Assembly (NCBI GenBank): GCA_964420035.1
Contig: CAYQQR010000020.1
Location: 1 to 64,000, forward strand
Origin: CAYQQR01 sp964420035
GTDB lineage: Bacteria > Bacteroidota > Bacteroidia > Bacteroidales > SM23-62
DNA length: 64,000 nt
Reading direction: 5' to 3'
Positions 53,024 to 62,196 of this stretch are shown piece after piece (position 1 is the first letter of the stretch; each line of letters starts with the position of its first letter). Under the pieces are notes generated by a model. The model saw only the letters and a program-made list of their open reading frames with translations, was not told the DNA's origin and searched no databases. A program made the position numbers and the translations under genes.

Positions 53024-53784
53024 CCTTCCTTGCAATTTGTAGTTACCTGTTCGCTGATCTTCCCAAACCGGCGTTCCCGCTTTTGGAAATCACAAATGGC
53101 CTCAAAAAGCTCTTCCCGCGTGAAATCGGGCCAGAGGGTCTGAGGGAAATACAGTTCTGTGTAGGCCATTTGCCACAGGAGGAAGTTGCTGATCCTGTGT
53201 TCGCCGGAAGTTCTGATCAGCATCTCCGGATCCGGAAAGTCGGAAGTCTGCAGATGACGGGTAAAATATTCACAATTAATGTCATCCGTCTTTACCTCTT
53301 TCTGCTCAATTTTACGGGCTATTTTGCGGATGGCATCCATGATCTCCCATCTTCCGCTATAACTGAGGGCCAGGATCAGGGTCAGACCCGTATTGTTTTC
53401 CGTACTTTCCATGGCAATCCGAAGATGATGCATAACACCATCCGGCAAACGTTTCATGTCGCCTATTACCTTGAGGCGCACATTATTCTCTATAAGTGTT
53501 TTGGTCTCGTCATTAATGGTATCCACCAGCAGATTCATAAGCGCATCCACCTCATACCCGGGACGGTTCCAGTTCTCAGTGGAAAAGGCATAGAGGGTCA
53601 GGTATTTTAACCCGATCTCTGCACTGCCTTCCACCACTTCCCGGACGGCCTTAACACCGTTCATGTGGCCAAATATCCGCTGATTGCCTTGCTTTTTTGC
53701 CCAACGCCCGTTCCCATCCATGATGATGGCAACATGCCGCGGCAATCTGTCTTTGTCTATCCGTTCTTTTAAGGACTCTTTCAT
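53020..53784 (-). CDS. uppS: Isoprenyl (undecaprenyl) diphosphate synthase
   Basis: This 254-residue cis-prenyltransferase makes the C55 lipid carrier for peptidoglycan and lipopolysaccharide. HVAIIMDGNGRWAKKQG (with the catalytic Asp), FSTENWNRP and LIRTSGEHRISNFLLWQ are all standard family motifs. It lies 15 bases after the DUF6089 gene and shares 4 bases with bamA. Confidence 0.96.
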   Translation of the reverse strand: MKESLKERIDKDRLPRHVAIIMDGNGRWAKKQGNQRIFGHMNGVKAVREVVEGSAEIGLKYLTLYAFSTENWNRPGYEVDALMNLLVDTINDETKTLIENNVRLKVIGDMKRLPDGVMHHLRIAMESTENNTGLTLILALSYSGRWEIMDAIRKIARKIEQKEVKTDDINCEYFTRHLQTSDFPDPEMLIRTSGEHRISNFLLWQMAYTELYFPQTLWPDFTREELFEAICDFQKRERRFGKISEQVTTNCKEG

Positions 53785-53799
53785 GTAACTCTGTCTATT

Positions 53800-54564
53800 C
53801 TAATCGTATGCCGGACAATCTTCCGTGATTTTAAATATCTTATAGGTTACAAATATTCCAACTAACGAGTGCCAGTCTTTATTGTGAATCCCGGTATCTA
53901 TTTCAGGATTAGTAAAATTCTCCACGCCATCCAGCCCATCGCTGAAGGTCCGGTTAAACATCCATTCCGCCCCTGCACCGAGCCGGTCCACGATGTTGAA
54001 CTTTACCCCTCCTCCAAAAGGTATTTTGAACATACTCTTTATGCTGGAAGCGGAACTGCTCAGGATCATATTGTATCCTATTCCCGCTGCAATGTATGGC
54101 GTGATGTTCTGCTTTCTGCCCTTGGGCTGGACATAGGGTAAAAAATTAAATTCAAACTGTAAGCCACAATCAAGGAACGTATTGCTGAAACCGGCGTTCC
54201 GGGCCTGTTGAAAACTATCATCAAAATCGGAATCACGGGCTTCCAGGCTGCTGTACACCATAGAAAATCTAAGTGCATTCCTGGAATTGAAATTTTGACG
54301 GTACATGACCCCGAAGGACAAGTTCGGTGCATAAAAATGCCTGAAGGGATTGATATCCCCCATGTAATAGGAGGCTCCGGCTATAATCCCCGGATCACCG
54401 TTTCGCTGAGCATTCAACGAAAGGCACAAAAATAGGAAAAAAACCAAGCCACTGGCCTTTTTCCTGAAACATCCGGATAGAAGATGGTGCCTATTGTAAT
54501 CCCCTGCTCTTTCTGAAAAGAATGGGCCAACCGCTCCTGGTCGTCCTGAATTTATATGTTGCAT
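53800..54564 (-). CDS. DUF6089-type outer-membrane beta-barrel protein, start uncertain
   Basis: The C-terminal 210 residues match the Bacteroidota DUF6089 beta-barrel type: GASYYMGDINPF, FGVMYRQNFNSRNALR and YIAAGIGYNMI. The hydrophobic signal-like segment LVFFLFLCLSLNAQ precedes the barrel. No ATG lies right before it; the listed ATG at 54564 would overlap the upstream paralog by 74 bases, while a TTG at 54447 would give an unusually short signal. Family members are small surface barrels of unknown role that often lie beside bamA, as here. Confidence 0.75.
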   Translation of the reverse strand: MQHINSGRPGAVGPFFSERAGDYNRHHLLSGCFRKKASGLVFFLFLCLSLNAQRNGDPGIIAGASYYMGDINPFRHFYAPNLSFGVMYRQNFNSRNALRFSMVYSSLEARDSDFDDSFQQARNAGFSNTFLDCGLQFEFNFLPYVQPKGRKQNITPYIAAGIGYNMILSSSASSIKSMFKIPFGGGVKFNIVDRLGAGAEWMFNRTFSDGLDGVENFTNPEIDTGIHNKDWHSLVGIFVTYKIFKITEDCPAYD

Positions 54565-55264
54565 TGAAAACACCGAAATAATATATATCGTTATGACTGG
54601 AATAATCCGAAGTGTAACCGTCAATATAATCCGTCAGGGTATACCTAGCACCAAGCTCAAAACCGGCGGTCCAGGTATCGTTAATGATGTACTTCAATCC
54701 CAGTCCGCCCGGAAACACCAGGGCGAAATTTTCAGGATCCAAACCGCTGACCAGTGCAGGATCCGCTTCGAGATTCGATTTGAAATAGGTTCCTCCAACC
54801 CCGGCAAATACATACAATGCAATTTGAGAATAATTATTGACCATGCCCCTGCGGTTGTATAAGGCTGCAGTTCTGTTCTTTCGCTCTTCGGGGATGATAT
54901 AATATTCTCCCTGAATGCTGGGCTCGAACAGGAAAGTGGAGAAAGACAGGCCCCTGCTTTCATTCTTACTGTTTTCGTCGTTACCGTTCAGGAAAGCGAA
55001 CATGAGATTTGCCTTCACCGCCACATCCTGCAAGACTCTATAGCGCATGGCCAACTGAAAAGAAGGCCGGGTGGAAGTAATTTCAAGGTCTTTGAAACCG
55101 GCTGCATTATTGTCATCCATCGCCCCCCCTATGTCCCCGAAATAATTTGCAGTACCCACGCCCGCGATACCTTCCCACCGCATGAGTCTCCATCGCTGGG
55201 CCATCAGTTGCTGGGGCAGGACCATCAAAAGAATGAATATGCCGGTAAGGGTGAGTCTTTTCAT
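54491..55264 (-). CDS. DUF6089-type outer-membrane beta-barrel protein
   Basis: About 257 residues are encoded from the ATG at 55264, which starts a normal signal peptide (MKRLTLTG to QLMAQ). The barrel part shows the same pattern as the downstream paralog: GTANYFGDIGG, LAMRYRVLQDVAVKANL, FAGVGGTYFKSN and GLGLKYIINDTW. It ends with a basic tail. A -7 box (55283-55290) lies 19 bases upstream, so this gene may open a separate transcript within the envelope operon. Confidence 0.82.
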   Translation of the reverse strand: MKRLTLTGIFILLMVLPQQLMAQRWRLMRWEGIAGVGTANYFGDIGGAMDDNNAAGFKDLEITSTRPSFQLAMRYRVLQDVAVKANLMFAFLNGNDENSKNESRGLSFSTFLFEPSIQGEYYIIPEERKNRTAALYNRRGMVNNYSQIALYVFAGVGGTYFKSNLEADPALVSGLDPENFALVFPGGLGLKYIINDTWTAGFELGARYTLTDYIDGYTSDYSSHNDIYYFGVFNATYKFRTTRSGWPILFRKSRGLQ

Positions 55265-55282
55265 TTTCACAGGCTTAAACGA

Positions 55283-55290
55283 CAAAAATA
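55283..55290 (-). promoter_or_regulatory. -7 box upstream of the DUF6089-uppS-bamA genes
   Basis: The minus-strand TATTTTTG fits TAnnTTTG and lies in the 108-base gap after nadK. No -33 box was found at standard spacing. Confidence 0.4.
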
Positions 55291-55372
55291 TAAATAAATT
55301 ATGACCCGGGGGTCCGTGAGGACCAATATAAGACAAATTGTCCTTTCTTTCAATAAAAGATTGATAAGCTTA

Positions 55373-56251
55373 TCAGTTACGCCGGTCAACGCCCCACATT
55401 AATTTATCGCGAAGGTTGCTGAAAAAACTGTTTTCTTCTATCCGCACCGTTTTGACGGTAAATTCAGCCCGCTTCACCCATACGGCAGTCTCGTGGTCCA
55501 TCAGGAAGGTACGGGAATCCAGGGTGAGCAGGTACTGCTCATTCCGGCTCTCCACCTGAAGCTTATAGGGAACATTGTCCGGTACCACGATGGGCCGGAC
55601 CGTAAGGTTGTGCGGTGCAATGGGAGAAATAATGAAATTACTGCAGTCCAGGGCCACTATGGGTCCGTCAACACTCAGGGAATAGGCTGTGGAACCGGTA
55701 GGCGTGGAAATGATCAAACCATCGGCCCAGTAGGAATTGATGTAATCTTCTTTCTGGTAAGTATGAATGGTGATCATGCCCGAATCTTTCTTTTGCACAC
55801 TCATCTCATTGAGGGCATAGGGAAAATCATCGATTTGTCCTTCATCGGTTTCCACCTTGATCACCGACCGCTGTTCGATGCTGTACTGTCCTTTCATCAG
55901 TGAAATCAATGACTCTTCCATATCCTCCCGGCTGATGTTGGCCAGGAAACCCAAACGGCCGGAATTGATCCCCACGATGGGTATCCCGAAGTCACGAACG
56001 ATGGTAACTGCACGCAGAAAGGTCCCGTCCCCCCCAATGCTGATCATGACATCCACATTCCCGGTGATGCCCCCCCGGTCCGAGAAAAAACCATGGACCT
56101 CGGGTTTTATAGAAAAGTGCTCATCAAGTTGCTGATAAAAGGGCTCGTACACGATAATTTCAGACTTTCCCGAATGCAGGACATGGAAGAGCAATTCAAC
56201 GGATGGAAGGAAATTTTCAGAGATCGAACTGCCGTAAATGGCGATTTTCAT
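55373..56251 (-). CDS. nadK: NAD kinase
   Basis: This 292-residue enzyme makes NADP from NAD and ATP. The GGDGT motif is in SIGGDGTFLRAV; NEMSVQK and TPTGSTAYSLS hold the conserved substrate-binding residues. It lies 3 bases after the CBS-domain gene and 108 bases before the DUF6089 pair. Confidence 0.95.
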   Translation of the reverse strand: MKIAIYGSSISENFLPSVELLFHVLHSGKSEIIVYEPFYQQLDEHFSIKPEVHGFFSDRGGITGNVDVMISIGGDGTFLRAVTIVRDFGIPIVGINSGRLGFLANISREDMEESLISLMKGQYSIEQRSVIKVETDEGQIDDFPYALNEMSVQKKDSGMITIHTYQKEDYINSYWADGLIISTPTGSTAYSLSVDGPIVALDCSNFIISPIAPHNLTVRPIVVPDNVPYKLQVESRNEQYLLTLDSRTFLMDHETAVWVKRAEFTVKTVRIEENSFFSNLRDKLMWGVDRRN

Positions 56252-56254
56252 GAA

Positions 56255-56920
56255 TTATATGCTTAGATATTTCATAAACTCATCAAACCGGGATTCATAC
56301 AGGTGGTTCATGTCGTCCCCTTCCATATATGAAGCCTTAATGATATAATCATAGCGGTTAAAAGTTTGTACAATAGAACTAATATCTGTGGTGTTCAATT
56401 TGATGTTAACTTCCATCTTGGTGGAATCCTCATGGGGAGAAACGTACATGCTGAGAATCCGGGCATCGTTGCCTTCAACGATCTGACTGATCTGACTCAT
56501 GCTGAAATCATTATGGTTCAGCTCCAGGACAATGACCCCGCCGGGTTGTTCCAATGCTGCCAGGCCCGAGAAGTATTTCAAAAGATCGTTCATGGTGATC
56601 AGTCCCAGGTAGTGATTATTGTGATCCAGTACCGGTACCACGGTCAGCTCCAGTTTGGATACCAGGCTGATGACCTCATAAACATGTTGATCTTCATGCA
56701 CGAAAGGACTGAAAAGGGAGAGGTTATGGGCACCAATGGGTTCCTCGGCCATATTCAGATTATAAATGTCCTTATCGGATATCAGTCCCAGGAATTCATT
56801 GTTGTTCACTATGGGCAGGTGGGAAATCCTGAATATGTCCATCCACGACAGTGCCTGAATTCCGGTATCTGAAGTTTTCAGTGCCGGTACAAGATCCGTT
56901 ATGAGTTCCCGGGCTAGCAT
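56255..56920 (-). CDS. CBS-domain protein with C-terminal ACT-like region
   Basis: About 221 residues are encoded from the ATG at 56920; an upstream in-frame start at 57040 would add 40 residues and overlap the pdxJ start. Two CBS repeats (about 10-65 and 75-130) carry the pattern ISHLPIVNNNEFLGLISDKD and a second VVPVLDHNNHYLGLITMNDL. A C-terminal ACT-like part (about 135-215) follows, an arrangement seen in AcuB-like proteins. CBS pairs usually bind adenosine nucleotides; the partner is unknown. The 3-base gap to nadK suggests a shared transcript and possibly a nucleotide-sensing link. Confidence 0.8.
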   Translation of the reverse strand: MLARELITDLVPALKTSDTGIQALSWMDIFRISHLPIVNNNEFLGLISDKDIYNLNMAEEPIGAHNLSLFSPFVHEDQHVYEVISLVSKLELTVVPVLDHNNHYLGLITMNDLLKYFSGLAALEQPGGVIVLELNHNDFSMSQISQIVEGNDARILSMYVSPHEDSTKMEVNIKLNTTDISSIVQTFNRYDYIIKASYMEGDDMNHLYESRFDEFMKYLSI

Positions 56921-56947
56921 AAATTTTAAACCTCCGGATTTTACTTG

Positions 56948-56955
56948 TAACTTTG
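56948..56955 (+). promoter_or_regulatory. -7 box of pdxJ
   Basis: TAACTTTG is an exact TAnnTTTG match, 45 bases before the pdxJ ATG. A TTTT at 56924-56927 lies near the -33 position but lacks the G. Confidence 0.4.
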
Positions 56956-57000
56956 CTTTTCCTAATAAACGTTGAAACCCAACCTCTTGTTTTTTAAAAG

Positions 57001-57717
57001 ATGACAAGATTAAGTGTAAATATAAACAAAATTGCCACACTGCGTAATGCCAGGGGCGGAGACATCCCCAATGTTTACAGGGCTGCAGTGGATTGCGAGC
57101 GTTTCGGAACCGAAGGCATTACCGTTCACCCCAGGCCGGATGAAAGACACATTCGTTACCAGGACGTTCGGGATATCCGTCCGGCCATCACCACCGAATT
57201 CAATATAGAGGGCTACCCCTCCGATAAATTCATCCTCCTGGTCCTGGAGGTCAAGCCCCACCAGGTCACCCTGGTCCCTGATCCCCCTGATGCCATCACT
57301 TCCAACCAGGGTTGGGATACCATTCGTTACGGATCATTTTTGAAGGAGGTGATCGGCGAATTCCAAAGTGCAGGCATCCGCACCTCCATATTCATCGGCA
57401 CCAACACGGGAAAGATCACTGAAGCAGCGAAAACCGGGACCGAACGCGTGGAACTGTACACAGAACCCTATGCTTCAAATTTTTCCCGTGGGAAAGAAAA
57501 AGCCGTGGCTCCTTACGTTAAGGCTGCCAAAGTAGCCCGTGATGCCGGTCTGGAACTGAATGCCGGGCACGATCTGAACCTGGAAAATCTCCGGTATTTC
57601 AACCGGTCCATCTCCTGGATCAAAGAAGTATCCATCGGGCATGCCCTGATATCGGATGCCCTGTATTACGGTTTGGAGAATACCATACAAATGTACAAAC
57701 GTCAATTGGTGCAATAG
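57001..57717 (+). CDS. pdxJ: Pyridoxine 5'-phosphate synthase
   Basis: This 238-residue enzyme joins 3-amino-1-hydroxyacetone 1-phosphate and deoxyxylulose 5-phosphate into vitamin B6 phosphate. LSVNINKIATLRNARGG, ITVHPRPDERHI and LNAGHDLNLENL are family motifs. It overlaps nothing upstream, and the esterase ATG follows its stop after 1 base. Confidence 0.95.
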   Translation: MTRLSVNINKIATLRNARGGDIPNVYRAAVDCERFGTEGITVHPRPDERHIRYQDVRDIRPAITTEFNIEGYPSDKFILLVLEVKPHQVTLVPDPPDAITSNQGWDTIRYGSFLKEVIGEFQSAGIRTSIFIGTNTGKITEAAKTGTERVELYTEPYASNFSRGKEKAVAPYVKAAKVARDAGLELNAGHDLNLENLRYFNRSISWIKEVSIGHALISDALYYGLENTIQMYKRQLVQ

Positions 57718-57718
57718 G

Positions 57719-58528
57719 ATGAAACTGTTCTTCAGGCACCTGGGAGAGGGTCCGACGATGATCATTTTACACGGACTCTATGGTTCTTCAGATAATTGGA
57801 TCAGCATAGCCAGGCAGTTCGAAGATCAATACGAGATCTTTCTGCCCGACCAGCGCAATCATGGCCAGTCACCCCACCATAAGGACCATAATTTTGAGGT
57901 CCTGAAAAACGACCTGGCAGAATTCATGGAGGGCCGGGGTATCGACCGGGCAATTCTTATAGGACATTCCATGGGAGGCAAAACGGTGATGTATTTTGCC
58001 GATACCTTCCCTGAAAAAGTAAGCTCCCTGATCGTCCTGGATATCAGTCCGCGCTCCTATAAAAGTCTCTCGACGCCCAGTCCGCACATCCAGCAACACA
58101 CCAGCATTATCAGCGCGATGCAATCGGTAGATTTCTCACGGGTCGAAAGCCGCGAGGATATAAGCCGGCAGATGGCCGGTGCCATTCCAGAAGAGCGAAT
58201 CCACCAGTTTCTGCTCAAGAACGTTGAAATGACCGGTCAGAAGACCTACCGCTGGGGGATCAACCTGGAGGCCCTGAAACGGAACCTGCCCGCCATGATG
58301 GAGGGCATGGATATCAGGAAATACCAGGGCGGAAAAGGGATTACCGGCTTCCCGGTGCTCTTCGTTAAAGGGAAAAAATCCAATTACATCATGGACCAGG
58401 ACCTGCCCATCATCAAGAGCATTTTCCCGGAGGCCGAGTTTGTGACCATTCCGGATGCCGGGCATTGGCTGCATGCTGAACAATCCAGCTTGCTGGTTAA
58501 AAACATTAAATACTTCCTGAACCGTTGA
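57719..58528 (+). CDS. Alpha/beta hydrolase (YbfF-like esterase)
   Basis: This 269-residue hydrolase starts at the ATG at 57719. The nucleophile elbow is GHSMGGK, the oxyanion-side HG is in ILHGLYGSSDNW, DQRNHGQSP is typical of YbfF-like esterases, and the His is in DAGHWLHAEQ. Natural substrates of the group are not firmly known. It starts 1 base after pdxJ and overlaps the convergent udk by 23 bases. Confidence 0.87.
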   Translation: MKLFFRHLGEGPTMIILHGLYGSSDNWISIARQFEDQYEIFLPDQRNHGQSPHHKDHNFEVLKNDLAEFMEGRGIDRAILIGHSMGGKTVMYFADTFPEKVSSLIVLDISPRSYKSLSTPSPHIQQHTSIISAMQSVDFSRVESREDISRQMAGAIPEERIHQFLLKNVEMTGQKTYRWGINLEALKRNLPAMMEGMDIRKYQGGKGITGFPVLFVKGKKSNYIMDQDLPIIKSIFPEAEFVTIPDAGHWLHAEQSSLLVKNIKYFLNR

Positions 58529-59117
58529 TCATGGAAGCCAATAAACGTGTGGCCACATCATTTTTCCCTCCTTCGGGAATGATGATGTCGGCATAGCGTT
58601 TGGTGGGCTCTATAAATTTCAGGTACATGGGTTTGACCAGGTCACGGTAACGGGTCAGTACTTCCTGCACGTCACGCCCCCGCTCGGCCATGTCCCGCTC
58701 GATGATACGGCCGAGCCGGTCGTCATCATCGGCATCCACAAAAACCTTGATATCGATCTCTTCGCGCAGGAATTTCTGGGTCAGGATCAATATGCCCTCC
58801 ACCAGGAGCACTTCAGCAGGTTTCACTTCGACGGTTTTGGGTAAGCGCGTGCAGGTCAGATAGTCATATACAGGCATTTGCACCGCCTTGCCGGCCCTCA
58901 GTTCACGAATGTGCTTCACCAGCAGCGAAAATTCAAGTGCATCCGGATAATCGAAATTAACCGATTTTTTTTCTGCCGGGGTCAGGTGGCCATGATCCTT
59001 ATAATAAGCATCCTGCGGCAGCAGGGAGATACGACCGGCAGGAATGAAGTTCATCAGTTCCCGTACCACGGTGGTCTTCCCCGAACCCGAACCGCCAGCA
59101 ATACCCACTACGATCAT
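58506..59117 (-). CDS. udk: Uridine kinase
   Basis: This 203-residue kinase salvages uridine and cytidine. The P-loop is GIAGGSGSGKTT (residues 5-16), and QDAYYKDH and NFDYPDALEF are the nucleoside-binding stretches of the Udk family. It stands alone on the minus strand between the esterase and the Dabb gene. Confidence 0.93.
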   Translation of the reverse strand: MIVVGIAGGSGSGKTTVVRELMNFIPAGRISLLPQDAYYKDHGHLTPAEKKSVNFDYPDALEFSLLVKHIRELRAGKAVQMPVYDYLTCTRLPKTVEVKPAEVLLVEGILILTQKFLREEIDIKVFVDADDDDRLGRIIERDMAERGRDVQEVLTRYRDLVKPMYLKFIEPTKRYADIIIPEGGKNDVATRLLASMINGSGSI

Positions 59118-59141
59118 AAGCAGAAATTAATCTTCATTTGA

Positions 59142-59149
59142 TACCTTTG
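59142..59149 (+). promoter_or_regulatory. -7 box before the Dabb-manA-engB genes
   Basis: TACCTTTG fits TAnnTTTG and ends 39 bases before the ATG at 59189, in the short gap to the divergent udk. Confidence 0.35.
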
Positions 59150-59188
59150 TAAAGTTAGGATTTAATTCATAAACCAAAATGTCCGGCT

Positions 59189-59500
59189 ATGTTGAAACAT
59201 GTAGTTTTATTCCGTCTGAAAGACAATGAGGATAAAGAAAAAAATATGGAAAAACTCAGGGAAATGCTGGAGGACCTGCCCGGAAAGATCCCCCTGATCA
59301 GGTATTTCGAGGTGGGCGTCAATGCCCTTCCTTCGGACCGTTCTTATGACATGTGCCTGATATCCGGATTTGACAGTGAGGAGGACCTCCAGGCCTACCG
59401 GGTACATCCGGCCCATCAGGAAGTACTGGATTTTTACGGCCGCATCAGGAAACAAACGGCAACAGTAGATTATTATGAAAACGGTATCTTTCAGCGCTAA
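59189..59500 (+). CDS. Dabb (stress-responsive A/B barrel) family protein
   Basis: This 103-residue protein has the Dabb pattern: MLKHVVLFRLKD at the start, a central YFEVGVNALPSDRSYDMCLIS and RVHPAHQEVLDF near the end. These proteins form dimeric ferredoxin-like barrels; activities differ between members. It lies 2 bases before manA. Confidence 0.87.
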   Translation: MLKHVVLFRLKDNEDKEKNMEKLREMLEDLPGKIPLIRYFEVGVNALPSDRSYDMCLISGFDSEEDLQAYRVHPAHQEVLDFYGRIRKQTATVDYYENGIFQR

Positions 59501-59502
59501 AG

Positions 59503-60492
59503 ATGAACACGGAAAAATTTTATCCCCTGAAGTTCCGTCCCATCCTTAAAGACAAAATCTGGGGCGGGAACCGCATTCAAAAATTGCCCGGAAAACCGGC
59601 AGCATCCGATTACTGCGGGGAAAGCTGGGAACTCTCCGGGGTACAGGAGAATATTTCGGTGGTAAAAAACGGCTTTCTGGCAAAGAATAACCTGCAGGAG
59701 CTCATCGAAGTCTTTATGGGCGACCTGGTCGGAGATAAGATTTATGAAAAATACGGTAATGAATTCCCCCTCCTGGTCAAATTCATCGACGCCACCCGGG
59801 TTCTTTCGGTACAGGTGCATCCCGATGATGAGCTGGCCATGCAAAGGCACAAGGCCTATGGCAAAACGGAAATGTGGTACATCCTGGATGCTGATCCCGG
59901 GGCCGAGATCATTTCCGGCTTCAACAGGGAACTCAACCGGTCGGAATACCTCGGGTATTTAAATTCCGGCAAGCTGCCTGAGGTTCTCAACCGGGTAGAG
60001 GTCCGCCCCGGGGATGTTTTCTTTACCCCGGCAGGGAGGGTCCATGCCATCGGAGCCGGCATCCTGCTGGCCGAGATACAGCAGACCTCGGATGTAACCT
60101 ACCGGATATACGACTGGGACCGGAAGGATGAACAGGGTAAAGGCCGGGAATTGCATACCGCCCTGGCAACGGATGCCATCGACTTCAGCAAGCCCGGAGA
60201 GATAAAAACAAGCTACCGGGCCGAACGGAACCAGACCACACGGTTGATAGACTGTCCCTATTTCCGGACCAGCCTTGTGCATCTGGATAAACCGGTAGAA
60301 AAGGACTTTATCATGATCGATTCCTTTGTGATCTACCTCTGCGTTGAAGGAAAAGTTGCAATTCAATATGACATGGAGAGCCCGGGGGTCAGTTTAAGCA
60401 AGGGTGAAACCGTTCTGATCCCGGCATCTCTTAAAAATATTCATATTAAACCGGAACAAAGCTCCGGCTTGCTGGAAGTATGGATTCCCTGA
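59503..60492 (+). CDS. manA: Class I mannose-6-phosphate isomerase
   Basis: This 329-residue cupin enzyme interconverts mannose 6-phosphate and fructose 6-phosphate. The start KFRPILKDKIWGGNRIQ, the metal-binding VQVHPDDELA and KTEMWYILDADPGA identify it; PAGRVHAIGAGILLAEIQQ holds a further metal His. It is placed between the Dabb gene and engB with 1-2 base gaps. Confidence 0.93.
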   Translation: MNTEKFYPLKFRPILKDKIWGGNRIQKLPGKPAASDYCGESWELSGVQENISVVKNGFLAKNNLQELIEVFMGDLVGDKIYEKYGNEFPLLVKFIDATRVLSVQVHPDDELAMQRHKAYGKTEMWYILDADPGAEIISGFNRELNRSEYLGYLNSGKLPEVLNRVEVRPGDVFFTPAGRVHAIGAGILLAEIQQTSDVTYRIYDWDRKDEQGKGRELHTALATDAIDFSKPGEIKTSYRAERNQTTRLIDCPYFRTSLVHLDKPVEKDFIMIDSFVIYLCVEGKVAIQYDMESPGVSLSKGETVLIPASLKNIHIKPEQSSGLLEVWIP

Positions 60493-60493
60493 A

Positions 60494-61096
60494 ATGAAGA
60501 TAACCGAGACCCGTTTTATCAAAAGCAGTGACTCCCTGGCCGGCTGTCCCCCCGCCAGGTATCCGGAATATGCCTTTCTTGGCCGGTCGAATGTGGGAAA
60601 ATCCTCCCTGATCAACATGCTCTGCAACAAGAAAAAACTGGCCCGTACCTCCGCCGAACCGGGTAAGACCAGGGTGATCAACCACTATCTCATTAATGAA
60701 ACCTGGTACCTGGTAGACCTTCCCGGCTACGGATATGCACGAACTTCCAAAAAGAACCGGGAGAAATTTGCAAAAAATATCAGGGACTATATCCTCTACC
60801 GGGGAAGCCTGGTGAACCTCTTTTTACTGGTCGACGCCAGGCTGAGACCACAGGAACCGGACCTGGAGTTTATTCATTTTCTGGGAGAAGAAAGGGTTCC
60901 GTTTTCCATGGTTTTTACCAAGACCGATAAGATTTCGGTGAATAAGGTGCAGGGTAACCTGGCAGTATATAAGAAAGAGCTGCTGAAATCATGGGAAGTG
61001 CTTCCCGGGATATTTCTCAGTTCCACAATCACAAAAACAGGCCGGGAAGAAATACTGGATTACATTGAAAGCACTTTAAATTCCATTAATGTATAG
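60494..61096 (+). CDS. engB: Ribosome biogenesis GTPase YsxC/EngB
   Basis: This 200-residue GTPase assists assembly of the large ribosomal subunit. G1 is GRSNVGKSSLIN, G3 is DLPGYGYA and G4 is FTKTDK. TSAEPGKTRVINHY holds the switch I Thr. The ATG follows the manA stop by 1 base. Confidence 0.95.
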   Translation: MKITETRFIKSSDSLAGCPPARYPEYAFLGRSNVGKSSLINMLCNKKKLARTSAEPGKTRVINHYLINETWYLVDLPGYGYARTSKKNREKFAKNIRDYILYRGSLVNLFLLVDARLRPQEPDLEFIHFLGEERVPFSMVFTKTDKISVNKVQGNLAVYKKELLKSWEVLPGIFLSSTITKTGREEILDYIESTLNSINV

Positions 61097-61138
61097 ATTT
61101 TTTACGGGTAGGTTAAATTATTATTAAAGCGAAATTCA

Positions 61139-61146
61139 TACTTTTG
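61139..61146 (+). promoter_or_regulatory. -7 box of prs
   Basis: TACTTTTG fits TAnnTTTG and ends 34 bases before the ATG at 61181. Confidence 0.4.
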
Positions 61147-61180
61147 CTTCCCTAAAGACGATACTTACGGAAAAGCCAAA

Positions 61181-62119
61181 ATGAGACCCAATTCTCCAAT
61201 CAAATTTTTCGCCGGAACCCAGTCGACCTATCTTGCCGAAAAAATTGCCCAGAGTTTTGGGGCAGAACTTGGCAAAACCAAAGTGTTGCGATTCAGCGAC
61301 GGGGAAATACAGCCTTATTATGAAGAGTCGGTACGCGGATGTACCGTTTTTATTATCCAGTCCACCTTCCCCCCTGCTGAAAACCTGCTTGAACTCCTGC
61401 TGCTTATCGATGCTGCGCGCAGGGCCTCGGCCTATAAGATCGTGGCCGTGATTCCCTACTTCGGTTACGCGCGCCAGGACCGGAAGGATAAGCCCCGGGC
61501 CTCCATCGGGGCCAAACTGATGGCCAACCTGCTTACCGCGGCCCAGGTCGACCGGGTCGTGACCATGGACCTGCATGCCGATCAGCTTCAGGGTTTTTTT
61601 GATGTACCCGTGGATCACCTCTATGCATCGGCACTTTTTGTGCCCTACCTCAAATCGCTTGAGAAAGCCAATATAGTCGTTGCTGCTCCGGATATGGGGG
61701 GGACCAAGCGGGCCAATGCCTATTCCCGCTTTCTCAACACCGACCTGGTCATCAGCTACAAGATTCGCAAACAGGCCAATGTGGTGGACGATATCAAGGT
61801 AATCGGTAATATCAAGGGCAAACACGTCATCATCGTGGACGATATGATCGATACAGCCGGTACCATCACCATCGCTGCCGACATGATGAAAATGGAAGGT
61901 GCCGCATCGGTGCGGGTATGCGCCACCCATCCCGTTCTCTCGGGACCGGCCTATGAAAGAATAGAAAAATCCTTTATCGAAGAGGTCATCGTGACCGATA
62001 CCATCCCCCTCCCGCGCCAAAGCCCGAAGATCAAGGTCCTCTCCGTGGCCGATCTCTTTGCCGAAGTCATCGATAAGGTGTATAATTATCAGTCGATATC
62101 CTCGAAGTTTATACAGTAA
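61181..62119 (+). CDS. prs: Ribose-phosphate pyrophosphokinase
   Basis: This 312-residue enzyme makes PRPP for nucleotides, histidine and NAD. The start KFFAGTQSTYLAEKIA, the FGYARQDRKDKPR flexible-loop segment and the PRPP-binding VIIVDDMIDTAGTI are all present. It is followed by a terminator hairpin at 62150. Confidence 0.96.
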   Translation: MRPNSPIKFFAGTQSTYLAEKIAQSFGAELGKTKVLRFSDGEIQPYYEESVRGCTVFIIQSTFPPAENLLELLLLIDAARRASAYKIVAVIPYFGYARQDRKDKPRASIGAKLMANLLTAAQVDRVVTMDLHADQLQGFFDVPVDHLYASALFVPYLKSLEKANIVVAAPDMGGTKRANAYSRFLNTDLVISYKIRKQANVVDDIKVIGNIKGKHVIIVDDMIDTAGTITIAADMMKMEGAASVRVCATHPVLSGPAYERIEKSFIEEVIVTDTIPLPRQSPKIKVLSVADLFAEVIDKVYNYQSISSKFIQ

Positions 62120-62149
62120 GCCACTCGCCTACGACTGTTTTTCGTCCCG

Positions 62150-62181
62150 AAAAACAACGCAAAGCTTGCTTTGCTGTTTTT
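62150..62181 (+). terminator. Intrinsic terminator after prs
   Basis: GCAAAGC (62159-62165) and GCTTTGC (62168-62174) form a perfect 7-bp stem; flanking AAAAACA and TGTTTTT extend it with a 2-base bulge. The T run 62177-62181 completes an intrinsic terminator 31 bases after the prs stop. Confidence 0.65.
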
Positions 62182-62196
62182 CAGGACTTGCTGTTG

